A stretch of DNA of 64,000 nucleotides from Planctomicrobium sp051466335 (GTDB lineage Bacteria > Planctomycetota > Planctomycetia > Planctomycetales > Planctomycetaceae): positions 1,178,001-1,242,000 of the forward strand of contig NZ_CP195793.1 of NCBI RefSeq assembly GCF_051466335.1. The letters are read 5' to 3'. The position numbers and the translations under genes were made by a program. This document shows, in pieces, positions 34,787-43,378 of the stretch. Numbering within the stretch: position 1 is the stretch's first letter; the number at the start of each line of letters is the position of its first letter. Under the pieces are notes generated by a model, which saw nothing but the letters and a program-made list of their open reading frames with translations, did not search any database and had not been told where the DNA came from.

Positions 34787-36763
34787 ATGAATCTCCTGCG
34801 ACTTCTCAAGATAAGATTTTCCGAAGTTCTTGGCACTCTGACTGAGGATGCCGGCCCCTATCTGGAGATGATCCGCCCGGCGCAGGACACCCGATTCGGT
34901 GACTATCAAGCGAATTTTGCGATGCCGCTGGGCAAGCAGGTCGGGTTGAATCCTCGTGAAGTCGCTCTCAAAGCCATCGAGAAACTGGACGTCACCGATG
35001 TCTGCAAAACTCCGGAAGTTGCCGGTCCAGGATTTATCAACCTGACGCTGCTCGATTCCTGGTTGCAGGAGCAAGTGAATCAGGCAGCGAACGATGAACG
35101 TCTGGGCGTCGCACCGGTCTCCAACCCGAAGACAGTCATCGTCGACTTCTCGTCACCGAATGTCGCCAAACCGATGCATGTGGGGCACCTGCGTAGCACC
35201 GTTATCGGGGATGCCCTGACTCGAACACTTCGGTTCGTTGGTCATCATGTGATCGCGGATAATCATATCGGAGACTGGGGGACCCAGTTCGGAATGATTA
35301 TTTACGGCTTCAAATATCTCGTCAGTCCTAGTGGTTACGAGACCGATCCTGTTGGTGAACTCGCTCGCCTGTATCGATTGGTGAATCAGCTGGGGGAGTA
35401 TCATTCCTCGGTGGCAGCGTTGCCTCAGGCGGAGGAGCGTATTCAACAACTTGAAGCCGAATTGAAATTGGCTGAGAAGAACGCCGATCCAAAGAACTCC
35501 GCGGATCAGAAGAGCCTCAAGAAGCAACGTGCGGAACTGGCTGGCGCCAAGGAAGAAGTTGTTGGGTTGAAGAAGAAGATTGATGTTGTTGAACAGGATT
35601 CTCAGCTGAAGGCCAGTGCCGAGAAGCACCCTGATATCAATCGCCTAGCCCGCGAAGAGACAGCCAAGTTGCACGCCGGGGACTTTGAGAACCAACGCCT
35701 CTGGGAAGAGTTTCTTCCTCAATGTCTTCAGGCATTGCAGCGAGTGTATGATCGTCTCGATATTCAGTTCGACCTCGCATTGGGTGAAAGTTATTACAAC
35801 CCGATGCTCGCTGGGGTAGTTTCCGAACTGGAAGCGAACGGCCTTGCGCAATCGAGTGATGGGGCTGTCTGTGTGTTTCTGGAGGGCCACAATGCCCCAT
35901 TTATCGTTCGTAAAGGGGATGGCGCATTCACCTATGCGACCACCGATCTCGCAACGATTCGCTATCGGGTTGAACAGCTGAAGGCGGATACGATTCTCTA
36001 TGTCGTTGATGCTCGACAGGGTGAGCACTTCAAGATGCTGTTCGCGACAGCAAGAGCTTGGGGTTACACCGACCTAGGACTGCAGCACGTCAGCTTCGGA
36101 ACGGTGATGGGACAGGATGGCCGACCCTACAAGACTCGATCCGGCGATACGGTCGGACTGGAGTCGCTACTCGACGAAGCGGTTTCGAAGGCTCGAGAAA
36201 TTGTTGTTGCCAACGACGATTCACGCACAGATGAGGCTGGGAATTCTGCTCCAGAGCTCAGCGAATTGCTTCGCGACGAAATCGCCAACATGGTCGGAAT
36301 TGGCGGAATCAAGTACGCCGATCTGATGCATAATCGCGAGAGTGACTACGTGTTCGACGCTGAGAAGATGCTGGCGACCACTGGCAACACCGCGACATAT
36401 CTCCAATACGCTCATGCTCGCGTTCACGGAATTTTCAGACGTGGTGGTTTCGATCCAGAAGTTGTGAGAGCCAGTGGTGCTCCGATTCTGATTCAGGAAC
36501 CTACGGAGCGTGCGTTGGCTCTCAAGTTATGCCGGTACAGCGAGACGCTGGACGCCGTCATTCTAGACGCACGACCAAACCTGCTGACACAGTACCTCTT
36601 TGAACTCGCTGGTGATCTGACGTCGTTCTACGGTCAATGTCCAGTGTTATCCGCACCGGATACGGCGACTCGCGATAGTCGATTGCGCTTGTGCGATCTC
36701 TCAGGCCGTATCCTTTCTCACGGGTTGTCGCTGTTAGGAATCGCTGCTCCGAGAATCATGTAG
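34787..36763 (+). CDS. argS: Arginyl-tRNA synthetase
   Basis: 658 residues. The N-terminal additional domain holds DTRFGDYQANFAMPLGK and GPGFINLTL. The class I HIGH motif is H131-V-G-H134 in KPMHVGHLRSTVIGDAL. The KMSKS region reads YKTRSGD around K449, the relaxed form usual for ArgRS. The DALR anticodon-binding domain ends the protein (YLQYAHARVHGIFRR … GLSLLGIAAPRIM). It charges tRNA-Arg in the cytoplasm. Compared with the roughly 577-residue E. coli enzyme there is an inserted segment at about 214-283, very rich in Glu, Lys, Ala and Gln and probably a coiled coil, inside the catalytic domain. It lies 170 bp after rsfS but behind a terminator, so it is likely separately transcribed. Confidence 0.96.
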   Translation: MNLLRLLKIRFSEVLGTLTEDAGPYLEMIRPAQDTRFGDYQANFAMPLGKQVGLNPREVALKAIEKLDVTDVCKTPEVAGPGFINLTLLDSWLQEQVNQAANDERLGVAPVSNPKTVIVDFSSPNVAKPMHVGHLRSTVIGDALTRTLRFVGHHVIADNHIGDWGTQFGMIIYGFKYLVSPSGYETDPVGELARLYRLVNQLGEYHSSVAALPQAEERIQQLEAELKLAEKNADPKNSADQKSLKKQRAELAGAKEEVVGLKKKIDVVEQDSQLKASAEKHPDINRLAREETAKLHAGDFENQRLWEEFLPQCLQALQRVYDRLDIQFDLALGESYYNPMLAGVVSELEANGLAQSSDGAVCVFLEGHNAPFIVRKGDGAFTYATTDLATIRYRVEQLKADTILYVVDARQGEHFKMLFATARAWGYTDLGLQHVSFGTVMGQDGRPYKTRSGDTVGLESLLDEAVSKAREIVVANDDSRTDEAGNSAPELSELLRDEIANMVGIGGIKYADLMHNRESDYVFDAEKMLATTGNTATYLQYAHARVHGIFRRGGFDPEVVRASGAPILIQEPTERALALKLCRYSETLDAVILDARPNLLTQYLFELAGDLTSFYGQCPVLSAPDTATRDSRLRLCDLSGRILSHGLSLLGIAAPRIM

Positions 36764-36779
36764 GCCAATCGTCGCATGT

Positions 36780-36807
36780 TTTGCTGACACTATTTTGCTG
36801 ACACTAT
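36780..36807. repeat. Exact 14-bp tandem duplication
   Basis: TTTGCTGACACTAT occurs at 36780-36793 and again at 36794-36807, just after argS and before its terminator. It looks like a recent slippage duplication in untranslated sequence. Confidence 0.8.
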
Positions 36808-36815
36808 ATTGAGTG

Positions 36816-36857
36816 AAAACGAGGCTTCTCTGTCATGCAGGGAAGTCTCGTTTTTTG
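36816..36857 (+). terminator. Terminator after argS
   Basis: AAAACGAG (36817) pairs with CTCGTTTT, with an imperfect inner stem GCTTCTCTG / CAGGGAAGT, followed by TTTTTTG. Confidence 0.85.
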
Positions 36858-37127
36858 TTTGGAAGCTGCCGTAGATTTCATTCTGAATTCGATGTCGAAA
36901 GTGAACTGAAATCACTTTCATCCTCAGTTCGTTGTGGCCAGCGAACTGACTCAACATGCGTTCGAATCCTGCTTGCGACAGGTTCGCCATGACACCTCGG
37001 TTTCTCTGCAGAGGAGACATGGACGGATTGACTGTATACAATTTGAGGAGCTTCCCTGATCGATTAGATCGGTCAAACAGATCGGTCAAACACCTGCCAG
37101 CCTCAATCCTGTATCGTCGAGATCGCA
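36858..37127. other. Leader region of pair D, with 13-bp tandem repeat
   Basis: The gene-free stretch between argS and pair D is 364 bp in all. Besides the argS terminator it holds an exact 13-bp tandem repeat AGATCGGTCAAAC at 37066-37078 and 37079-37091, 37 bp before the pair D start. The repeat could be slippage or a doubled regulator site. No gene was recognised here. Confidence 0.5.
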
Positions 37128-40100
37128 ATGGTCTATCTCTCACTTCAAAAGCTGAGTTGGTCTTCATTGACGGTTCTCTTCATTTTGTCTTGGAAGGCCT
37201 CGGCGGCGGATCGAAAAATTGATTTCAATCGAGAAATCCGTCCGATCCTTTCTAATAACTGTTATCAGTGCCACGGCCCGGATGAGGCTGAACGAAATGG
37301 CAGCCATCCTGAGTTTCGTCTGGATACGCGCGACGGAGCGACACTTGATCTGGGGGGCTACTTCGCGATTCTCCCCGGCAATCCGGAAGCGAGCGAGTTG
37401 ATCGCGAGAGTCACGAGCAGCGATCCTGAATCACAGATGCCTCCGCCATCTTTAGGAAAGAAGCTGACCCCCGATGAGATTGCGCTTTTGAACGAGTGGA
37501 TCAAACAGGATGCGGAGTATGCCCCTCATTGGAGCTACCAGAAACCGGTTCGCCCGGACCTACCGAAAGTGGCTCATCAGGATTGGCTGAAGAATCCGAT
37601 TGATTCCTTCATCGCTGCGAAGTTGGAGCAGGTGGGGAAATCGCCAAGCCCAAAGGCGGATCGATATGCACTCGCAAGACGCGTCGCATTGGATTTGACC
37701 GGATTACCGCCGACTCAGGAAGACCTTGATCGATTCCTGAATGAGACGGATTCGGGAGCCTACGAGCGATATGTCGATCGTCTACTGAGTCGGCCGGAGT
37801 TTGGGGAATACTGGGCCCTGCAGTGGTTAGACCTCGCGCGCTATGCAGACTCTGCTGGCTACGCTGATGATCCTCCTCGGACGATCTGGCTGTACCGGGA
37901 TTATGTGATTCGATCTCTCAATGAGAACAAGCCTTTTGATCAGTTCACCATCGAGCAGCTCGCGGGTGATCTACTTCCGAATCCGACACCGGATCAAATC
38001 ATCGCTACAGCGTTTCATCGCAACACCCTGACTAACAGTGAAGGGGGAACCGATGATGAAGAATTTCGAAACGTCGCCATTGTTGATCGGGTTGGGACAA
38101 CGTATTCGGTCTGGATGGGGACAACCATGGCCTGCGCTCAGTGCCATACCCATAAGTTCGATCCAATTACCCACACGGACTTCTTCCGATCATTCGCAAT
38201 TTTTAACAACACCGCGGATGCGGATCGGAACGATGAATCCCCGCTTTACTCTGTCTACTTGCCTGAACAGGAAGGACTGCGGACACGAATTCGAAGCGAA
38301 ATCGCGCAGCTGGAAACCACGCTGAATGAAGTGACACCAGAGCTTGTTGCCGCTCAGAAAGAATGGGAAGAGGGCTTTCCGCGGGAACTCGGATGGCAGG
38401 TCCTTGAACCGATTCAGATTGAAGCGACAAGTGGACGAACCCCGCACGTCGATTCTGGGATCGTGAACTTCTCCCAGTCGGCAGAGACTGATACCTATTC
38501 CCTCGAGTTCACTTTGCCAGCGGGGAATTTGCAGGCAATTCAACTGGAAGCGCTTCCGGAAGAAAAGGGAGGGTTAGGCAACCGGAACTTTGTGCTCAGT
38601 GGCGTACAGGCCGAATTGAAGCGGCCAGAAGGGAAACAGGTCGCTGGTCGGTTCATCCGAATCAGCATTCCGGAGCACGAAGAGTATCTTGCGCTAGCTG
38701 AGGTCGAAGTGCTCCAGGGCGAAAGCAACATTGCACTCGGGAAGGTCGCGACGCAATCGAGTACCGACTTCAATGGGGACGCTGGTCGGGCAGTGGATGG
38801 AAACACCAGCGGCAACTTCGAGTCTGACCAGTCTGTGACTCATACCCGCAAGGAACTTGGCGCCTGGTGGGAAGTTGATTTGGGAGAAGAACAGCCAATC
38901 GACCGAATCAGAGTTTGGAATCGTACCGATGGCGTCGCGGCGCGACTCCATGATTTCGACGTTGAAGTACTTGATGCGGAACGAAATCCGGTTTGGAGTC
39001 AGCGACGTTCCGAATCGCCAAATCCGAGTGCTGAATTCAATATCAACGCACCGATGTTAATCGCTTTTCGTGCTGCCATTGCTGACTTCTCGCAGGATGG
39101 TTTTTCTGCTGACAATGTGTTGAAGAGCGACGCGGGAGCAGATGTCGGCTGGGCCGTTGCTCCTCAAGTTGGCAAACCACACCGCCTCGTGCTGATTACC
39201 AACAGCCCTGTTGATCTCAAAGACGATTCATGGACGTTGACGTTAAAGCTCGTTCAGCAATCAAAGTTTCCCAATCACGTTCTGGAACGGTTTCGAATTT
39301 CATACTCCGATGACCAGCGTGTCGCTCAATGGGCTCAAACACCAGTAAGCGTTGTGAATGCCCTGAATGCTCCGACGCCATTGCGATCTGAAGATCAAGT
39401 CAATGAACTCCGTGAACACTTCCTGAAAACCACTCCTTTGCTCGAGGCGACGCGTGCTCAGATTGCCACTTTGCAAACTCAACTGACCGACGTGAAACCG
39501 ATCACCGTTCCGGTTTGCGAAGAACTCCCGGAAGGGAAACGAAGAGAGACTCACATTCAGTTGCGTGGAAATTTCACTGCTTTGGGAGATCGTGTGGAAC
39601 CGGGGACACCGGAAGCGTTTCCTCCGATTCCGGCAGGGTACTCTGCCGATCGGCTGGGTTTGGCTCACTGGTTGGTGAGTGAAGAAAACCCGCTTACTGC
39701 CCGCGTCGTTGTAAATCGCTATTGGGAGCAGATTTTTGGGGTGGGGATTGTTTCCACCAGTGAAGATTTTGGATCTCAAGGGGAATTGCCAAGTCATCCC
39801 GAGTTACTCGACTGGCTGGCCACTGAGTTGATTCGCCTGAACTGGGATACGAAAGCGATTCTCAGATTGATTGTCACCTCGGCCACTTATCAACAGTCTT
39901 CCCGCGTCACGAATGAACTCTTCGAGGAAGATCCTGAAAACAGATTGCTCGCCCGCGGGCCACGATTTCGCATTTCGGCAGAGACGATTCGTGATCAGGC
40001 GTTGGCTCTCTCCGGGCTTCTCAGTCGCAAGATGTACGGTCCACCAGTGAAACCACAGCAGCCGACATCAGGGCTGTCGGCCGCGTTCGGGCAGTCGGTC

Positions 40101-40589
40101 GACTGGCAGACAAGCACCGGTGACGACAAGTATCGACGCGGAATTTACACGACCTGGAGGCGATCCAACCCGTATCCGAGTATGGCCACGTTTGATGCTC
40201 CAAATCGCGAAGTCTGCACTGTGCGGAGAGTCAGAACAAATACACCGCTCCAGGCACTGGTGACGTTGAACGACCCTGTGTATATCGAGGCTGCTCAAGC
40301 ATTGGGCCGGATGGTGCTTGCCAACAGCGATGAAACAACATCTTCACGAATTTCATTTCTGCTCAAACATGTGCTCAATCGTCCTCCAGAAGAGGCAGAG
40401 ATTGAAAGGTTGGCTTCGCTGCATGATGATTTGGTCGAGCACTACCAGAACGATCCGGAAAGTGCTGTCTCCATGGCAACGGTACCACTTGGCGCGTTGC
40501 CAGAGGGGATGACTGCTCAGGATGCCGCTGTATGGACTGCGTTGTCGAATGTCGTTTTAAATCTGGATGAGGTCTTGATGAAACGCTGA
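37128..40589 (+). CDS. PSCyt1/DUF1549/DUF1553 cytochrome-like protein with F5/8 type C domain, pair D
   Basis: 1153 residues, the largest of the four copies. Signal peptide 1-27; PSCyt1 with C45-Y-Q-C48-H49; DUF1549 about 145-350 with a second haem motif C336-A-Q-C339-H340. The consensus CARCHDHKFDP is changed to CAQCHTHKFDP here. A clear F5/8 type C domain spans about 517-627 (NIALGKVATQSS, AGRAVDGNTSG, GAWWEVDLGE, IDRIRVWNRTD), fitting carbohydrate attachment. DUF1553 runs from about 840 to 1110 (LTARVVVNRYWEQIFGVG). The protein is probably exported and electron-transferring. Its DUF1501 partner starts 56 bp downstream. Confidence 0.92.
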   Translation: MVYLSLQKLSWSSLTVLFILSWKASAADRKIDFNREIRPILSNNCYQCHGPDEAERNGSHPEFRLDTRDGATLDLGGYFAILPGNPEASELIARVTSSDPESQMPPPSLGKKLTPDEIALLNEWIKQDAEYAPHWSYQKPVRPDLPKVAHQDWLKNPIDSFIAAKLEQVGKSPSPKADRYALARRVALDLTGLPPTQEDLDRFLNETDSGAYERYVDRLLSRPEFGEYWALQWLDLARYADSAGYADDPPRTIWLYRDYVIRSLNENKPFDQFTIEQLAGDLLPNPTPDQIIATAFHRNTLTNSEGGTDDEEFRNVAIVDRVGTTYSVWMGTTMACAQCHTHKFDPITHTDFFRSFAIFNNTADADRNDESPLYSVYLPEQEGLRTRIRSEIAQLETTLNEVTPELVAAQKEWEEGFPRELGWQVLEPIQIEATSGRTPHVDSGIVNFSQSAETDTYSLEFTLPAGNLQAIQLEALPEEKGGLGNRNFVLSGVQAELKRPEGKQVAGRFIRISIPEHEEYLALAEVEVLQGESNIALGKVATQSSTDFNGDAGRAVDGNTSGNFESDQSVTHTRKELGAWWEVDLGEEQPIDRIRVWNRTDGVAARLHDFDVEVLDAERNPVWSQRRSESPNPSAEFNINAPMLIAFRAAIADFSQDGFSADNVLKSDAGADVGWAVAPQVGKPHRLVLITNSPVDLKDDSWTLTLKLVQQSKFPNHVLERFRISYSDDQRVAQWAQTPVSVVNALNAPTPLRSEDQVNELREHFLKTTPLLEATRAQIATLQTQLTDVKPITVPVCEELPEGKRRETHIQLRGNFTALGDRVEPGTPEAFPPIPAGYSADRLGLAHWLVSEENPLTARVVVNRYWEQIFGVGIVSTSEDFGSQGELPSHPELLDWLATELIRLNWDTKAILRLIVTSATYQQSSRVTNELFEEDPENRLLARGPRFRISAETIRDQALALSGLLSRKMYGPPVKPQQPTSGLSAAFGQSVDWQTSTGDDKYRRGIYTTWRRSNPYPSMATFDAPNREVCTVRRVRTNTPLQALVTLNDPVYIEAAQALGRMVLANSDETTSSRISFLLKHVLNRPPEEAEIERLASLHDDLVEHYQNDPESAVSMATVPLGALPEGMTAQDAAVWTALSNVVLNLDEVLMKR

Positions 40590-40645
40590 TGATCTCGCGA
40601 TTTTGTTGAGAATTTCTGACGTCTTAGGCGGGGAGAAGCGCAACC

Positions 40646-42100
40646 ATGAATCCAGCTTTTGAAATGTTGCAATTGCAGACACGTCGCCACTTTCTGAAAT
40701 CAGGAGCGGCAGGACTGGGGGGGATTGCCCTCGGAACGCTCTTTGGACGAGACGGTGTGGCGGCTCCCGGAACCGTATTCAATCCGTTGACGGCGAGGCA
40801 GCCACATTTCGCAGCGAAAGCTCGACGGGTAATCTATCTGCACCTGACTGGCTCGCCACCTCATCTTGATCTGTACGATTACAAACCGGAACTGGTCAAG
40901 CGGACAGGTCAGGATTGCCCGGACGATTTCCTGAAGGGAAAGAAGTTTGCATTCACGACCGGAGTTCCCAAGTTGATGGGGACTCCGCGGAAGTTCGAGC
41001 AATGTGGAGAGAGTGGTGTTTGGCTTTCCGATGCGATCCCTCACCTGAAGGGGGTTGCGGATGAAATGTGCGTCATCCGGTCAATGACGACGGATCAGTT
41101 CAATCACGCTCCTGCAGAACTCCTCCTATTGACCGGCTCTGCCCGACAGGGAAGACCGTCGTTGGGGTCTTGGACAACTTATGGGCTTGGCTCTGAGAAC
41201 GAAAATCTGCCGGGGTTTGTTGTTCTGATCTCCAGCGGTGTGCAGCCAAATGGAGGAAAGGCATCCTACGGGAGCGGATTTCTTCCCTCTGTTTTTCAGG
41301 GAGTGCAATGTCGCTCGAAAGGAGATCCGGTGTTGTACGCATCTGATCCGCCGGGAATGAATCGTGATTTGCGCCGAAAAACTCTCGACGCCATGCGAGA
41401 TCTGAATGAACTTCAGGCTGAAGAGTTGGGGCACCCGGAAACGTTGACTCGGATTGCGCAGTATGAGCTCGCGTTTCGAATGCAGTCTTCCGTGCCGGAT
41501 GTGATGGACATTTCACGAGAGCCTAAGCATCAGTTGGAAGCGTATGGTGCGAAGCCAGGTGAGGCGTCATTCGCAAATAATTGCCTTTTGGCTCGCAGGC
41601 TCGCCGAACAAGGGGTGCGTTTTATTCAGCTCTTTGACTGGGGATGGGACTTCCACGGAACCTCACCTGCCGAAGACATCCGCGATGGTCTCACTCGAAA
41701 ATGCGAGACGATGGACCGACCGATTGCAGCCTTGATCCGAGATTTGAAGCAACGGGGAATGCTGGATGACACTCTCGTGATCTGCGGGGGGGAATTTGGA
41801 AGGACGCCGTTCCAGGAGGGGCGAACCGCTGCCAATGGAATTATGGGGCGAGACCATTACCCGGACTGCTTTTCGATGTGGATGGCGGGGGGTGGTGTGA
41901 AAGGGGGGGTGATGTATGGCGAATCTGATGAACTTGGATTCTCTGTCGCACGTGATCGCGTTCACGTCCACGATTTGCAAGCCACGATTCTGCATCAGCT
42001 TGGATTCGATCACACAAAGTTGGTTCACCGCTTTCAGGGGCGTGATTTCAGGCTGACTGACGTCGAGGGAGAAGTTGTGCACTCCATTCTGAAAGGATAA
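40646..42100 (+). CDS. DUF1501 Tat-exported protein, pair D
   Basis: 484 residues. The Tat motif is TRRHFLKSGAAGLG (Arg13-Arg14), then a hydrophobic run to about residue 40. Family blocks present are KARRVIYLHLTGSPPHLDLYD, TYGLGSENENLPGF, and CGGEFGRTPFQEG followed by GRDHYPD; the final Asn of the usual GRDHN is Tyr. GGGGAGAAG lies before the ATG. It is cotranscribed with the pair D cytochrome gene on spacing. No terminator was recognised in the 766 bp before the chemosensory genes. Confidence 0.92.
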   Translation: MNPAFEMLQLQTRRHFLKSGAAGLGGIALGTLFGRDGVAAPGTVFNPLTARQPHFAAKARRVIYLHLTGSPPHLDLYDYKPELVKRTGQDCPDDFLKGKKFAFTTGVPKLMGTPRKFEQCGESGVWLSDAIPHLKGVADEMCVIRSMTTDQFNHAPAELLLLTGSARQGRPSLGSWTTYGLGSENENLPGFVVLISSGVQPNGGKASYGSGFLPSVFQGVQCRSKGDPVLYASDPPGMNRDLRRKTLDAMRDLNELQAEELGHPETLTRIAQYELAFRMQSSVPDVMDISREPKHQLEAYGAKPGEASFANNCLLARRLAEQGVRFIQLFDWGWDFHGTSPAEDIRDGLTRKCETMDRPIAALIRDLKQRGMLDDTLVICGGEFGRTPFQEGRTAANGIMGRDHYPDCFSMWMAGGGVKGGVMYGESDELGFSVARDRVHVHDLQATILHQLGFDHTKLVHRFQGRDFRLTDVEGEVVHSILKG

Positions 42101-42367
42101 CACTTCCGGAATTTGTCATTGGAGCTTCTGTGCACGATGTCAAAAGTCAACATTCGATGACCAGCTGGTGACGGAATCTCAACACTCGATGACCCGGAAA
42201 TGTTCGCGGTACTAAGAGGCACCAGGGAAATCTCGTCTTGTCCAGTGAGATCCCGTGCGATTAACCAAAAGAATAGCAGTTAGAATCCGCAGTCGCTCTT
42301 TCTCTGGACGACGGATTGAGTCCAATTCAGTTGAGAGACGGCGAGTGATTTCAGCTTCCCGGCACCG
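42101..42367. repeat. Intergenic with imperfect direct repeat
   Basis: First part of the 766-bp gap before the chemosensory cluster. TCAACATTCGATGACC (42147-42162) recurs as TCAACACTCGATGACC (42179-42194), one mismatch in 16, three helical turns apart. This spacing would suit a DNA-binding protein. Nothing else was recognised. Confidence 0.45.
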
Positions 42368-42604
42368 TCACGACTGTTCCGAAACTTTTTCGGAGCTGTG
42401 GTTTCTCAATAAGAGATGCGGCGGACTGATCTTTTTTGCATCTTCTGTCCGAGTTTGTAGGGTAGAATTACGTGTTGCATCGACGGTGAAATTCTCATCA
42501 ATGAGTTCAGGGAACTCTTGGGTGATGTACTTTTCCATCTTTTCTTTGAATGGAATTCCATCCTCTGCAAAAAATGGATCGAATTTCGGCGTCGGAATGA
42601 TCAT
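42368..42604 (-). CDS. Small hypothetical protein, uncertain
   Basis: 78 residues, starting MIIPTPKFDPFF and rich in Glu, Asp, Lys and Pro. The amino acid composition is protein-like and the codon choice resembles that of neighbours. There is no signal peptide, membrane segment or known motif, and the ribosome site is weak. The opposite strand has a longer frame (42255-42617) of Ser/Arg-rich composition that is probably the shadow. If real, this is an orphan gene divergent from the chemosensory cluster. Confidence 0.4.
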   Translation of the reverse strand: MIIPTPKFDPFFAEDGIPFKEKMEKYITQEFPELIDENFTVDATRNSTLQTRTEDAKKISPPHLLLRNHSSEKVSEQS

Positions 42605-42866
42605 GATTTGTGCCTGATTTCCAAGGGGGATTAGTGATTCAGACGAACAAAAGCTCTGTCACTTCCAAAGGCCTCTCGGAAGGCAGAACTGAATCGATTC
42701 CGTTCAAGAGGCGAAATTTCGTCATCCACGAGAAGCGAATCTCGGGAAAATGGTCTGCCTCATTTTTCTGTACGACGATACGAGGATTTTCTGGTCTATG
42801 ATTAGGCAAATATCAATTTGATATTCGGGACATCTTGATGGGGATCGGGTAGGAACCAGTGAAATA
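42605..42866. promoter_or_regulatory. Chemosensory cluster upstream region with 17-bp palindrome
   Basis: AATATCA-ATT-TGATATT at 42809-42825 is a perfect dyad, 42 bp before the first cheW start. The position suits an operator or promoter element controlling the cluster. The stretch is AT-rich compared with the coding DNA around it. No gene was recognised. Confidence 0.4.
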
Positions 42867-43346
42867 ATGAGCCCAATGTCTAACTGGCGATTGACTGGTA
42901 GTGCACTCCATCTCTCTCTGCGGATCGCCGGGAAGTTGCACGCAATTCCGATTCAGTCGATTGTTGAGGTCTTGCCGGCATTGCCTGTTGAGTCCATCGC
43001 CAAGCAGCTTCCCTATGTCAAAGGGGTCGTTTACCTGCGAGGCCATCTGATTCCGGTCATCGACGGTGCCGGACGGCTCGGACTGACATCTCCTGAGCCC
43101 GTATACGAACCCCATCTCATTTGTCTGAATATTGGGGGGCGTTTGTTAGGACTTGAAGTCGATGAAGCGATTGACCTGATCGAGATTCCGGTCGAGAACT
43201 GGTTGCCAGCCAGTCACGTCGGGGCAAATGAAAAGTTTCTTCTGGCCGTTACTGAATATGAAGGTGAGATTATTCGCATCCTTGCACCAGATCAGCTGAG
43301 CTTTCCTGAGGAAGCTGTCGGAATGATGGATTTCACAGTGGTCTAA
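42867..43346 (+). CDS. CheW-like coupling protein 1 (WspB-like)
   Basis: 159 residues consisting of a single CheW domain. Typical segments are LRIAGKLHAIPIQSIVEVLP, YVKGVVYLRGHLIPVIDGA, and ICLNIGGRLLGLEVDEAIDL. CheW couples the receptor array to the CheA kinase at the inner membrane. It is the first gene of the cluster and is followed after 32 bp by the CheR gene. By position and length it corresponds to WspB, the first CheW of Wsp-type systems. A second in-frame ATG lies three codons in, so the exact start is uncertain by nine bases. Confidence 0.92.
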   Translation: MSPMSNWRLTGSALHLSLRIAGKLHAIPIQSIVEVLPALPVESIAKQLPYVKGVVYLRGHLIPVIDGAGRLGLTSPEPVYEPHLICLNIGGRLLGLEVDEAIDLIEIPVENWLPASHVGANEKFLLAVTEYEGEIIRILAPDQLSFPEEAVGMMDFTVV

Positions 43347-43378
43347 ATCACATTCTTCATCATTGGGTTCGAAGTACT

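Noticed and set aside
42255..42617. 120-codon plus-strand frame before the chemosensory cluster
   Set aside because: Its composition is dominated by Arg, Ser and Val, typical of the antisense of a real gene; the minus-strand frame 42368-42604 looks more protein-like.
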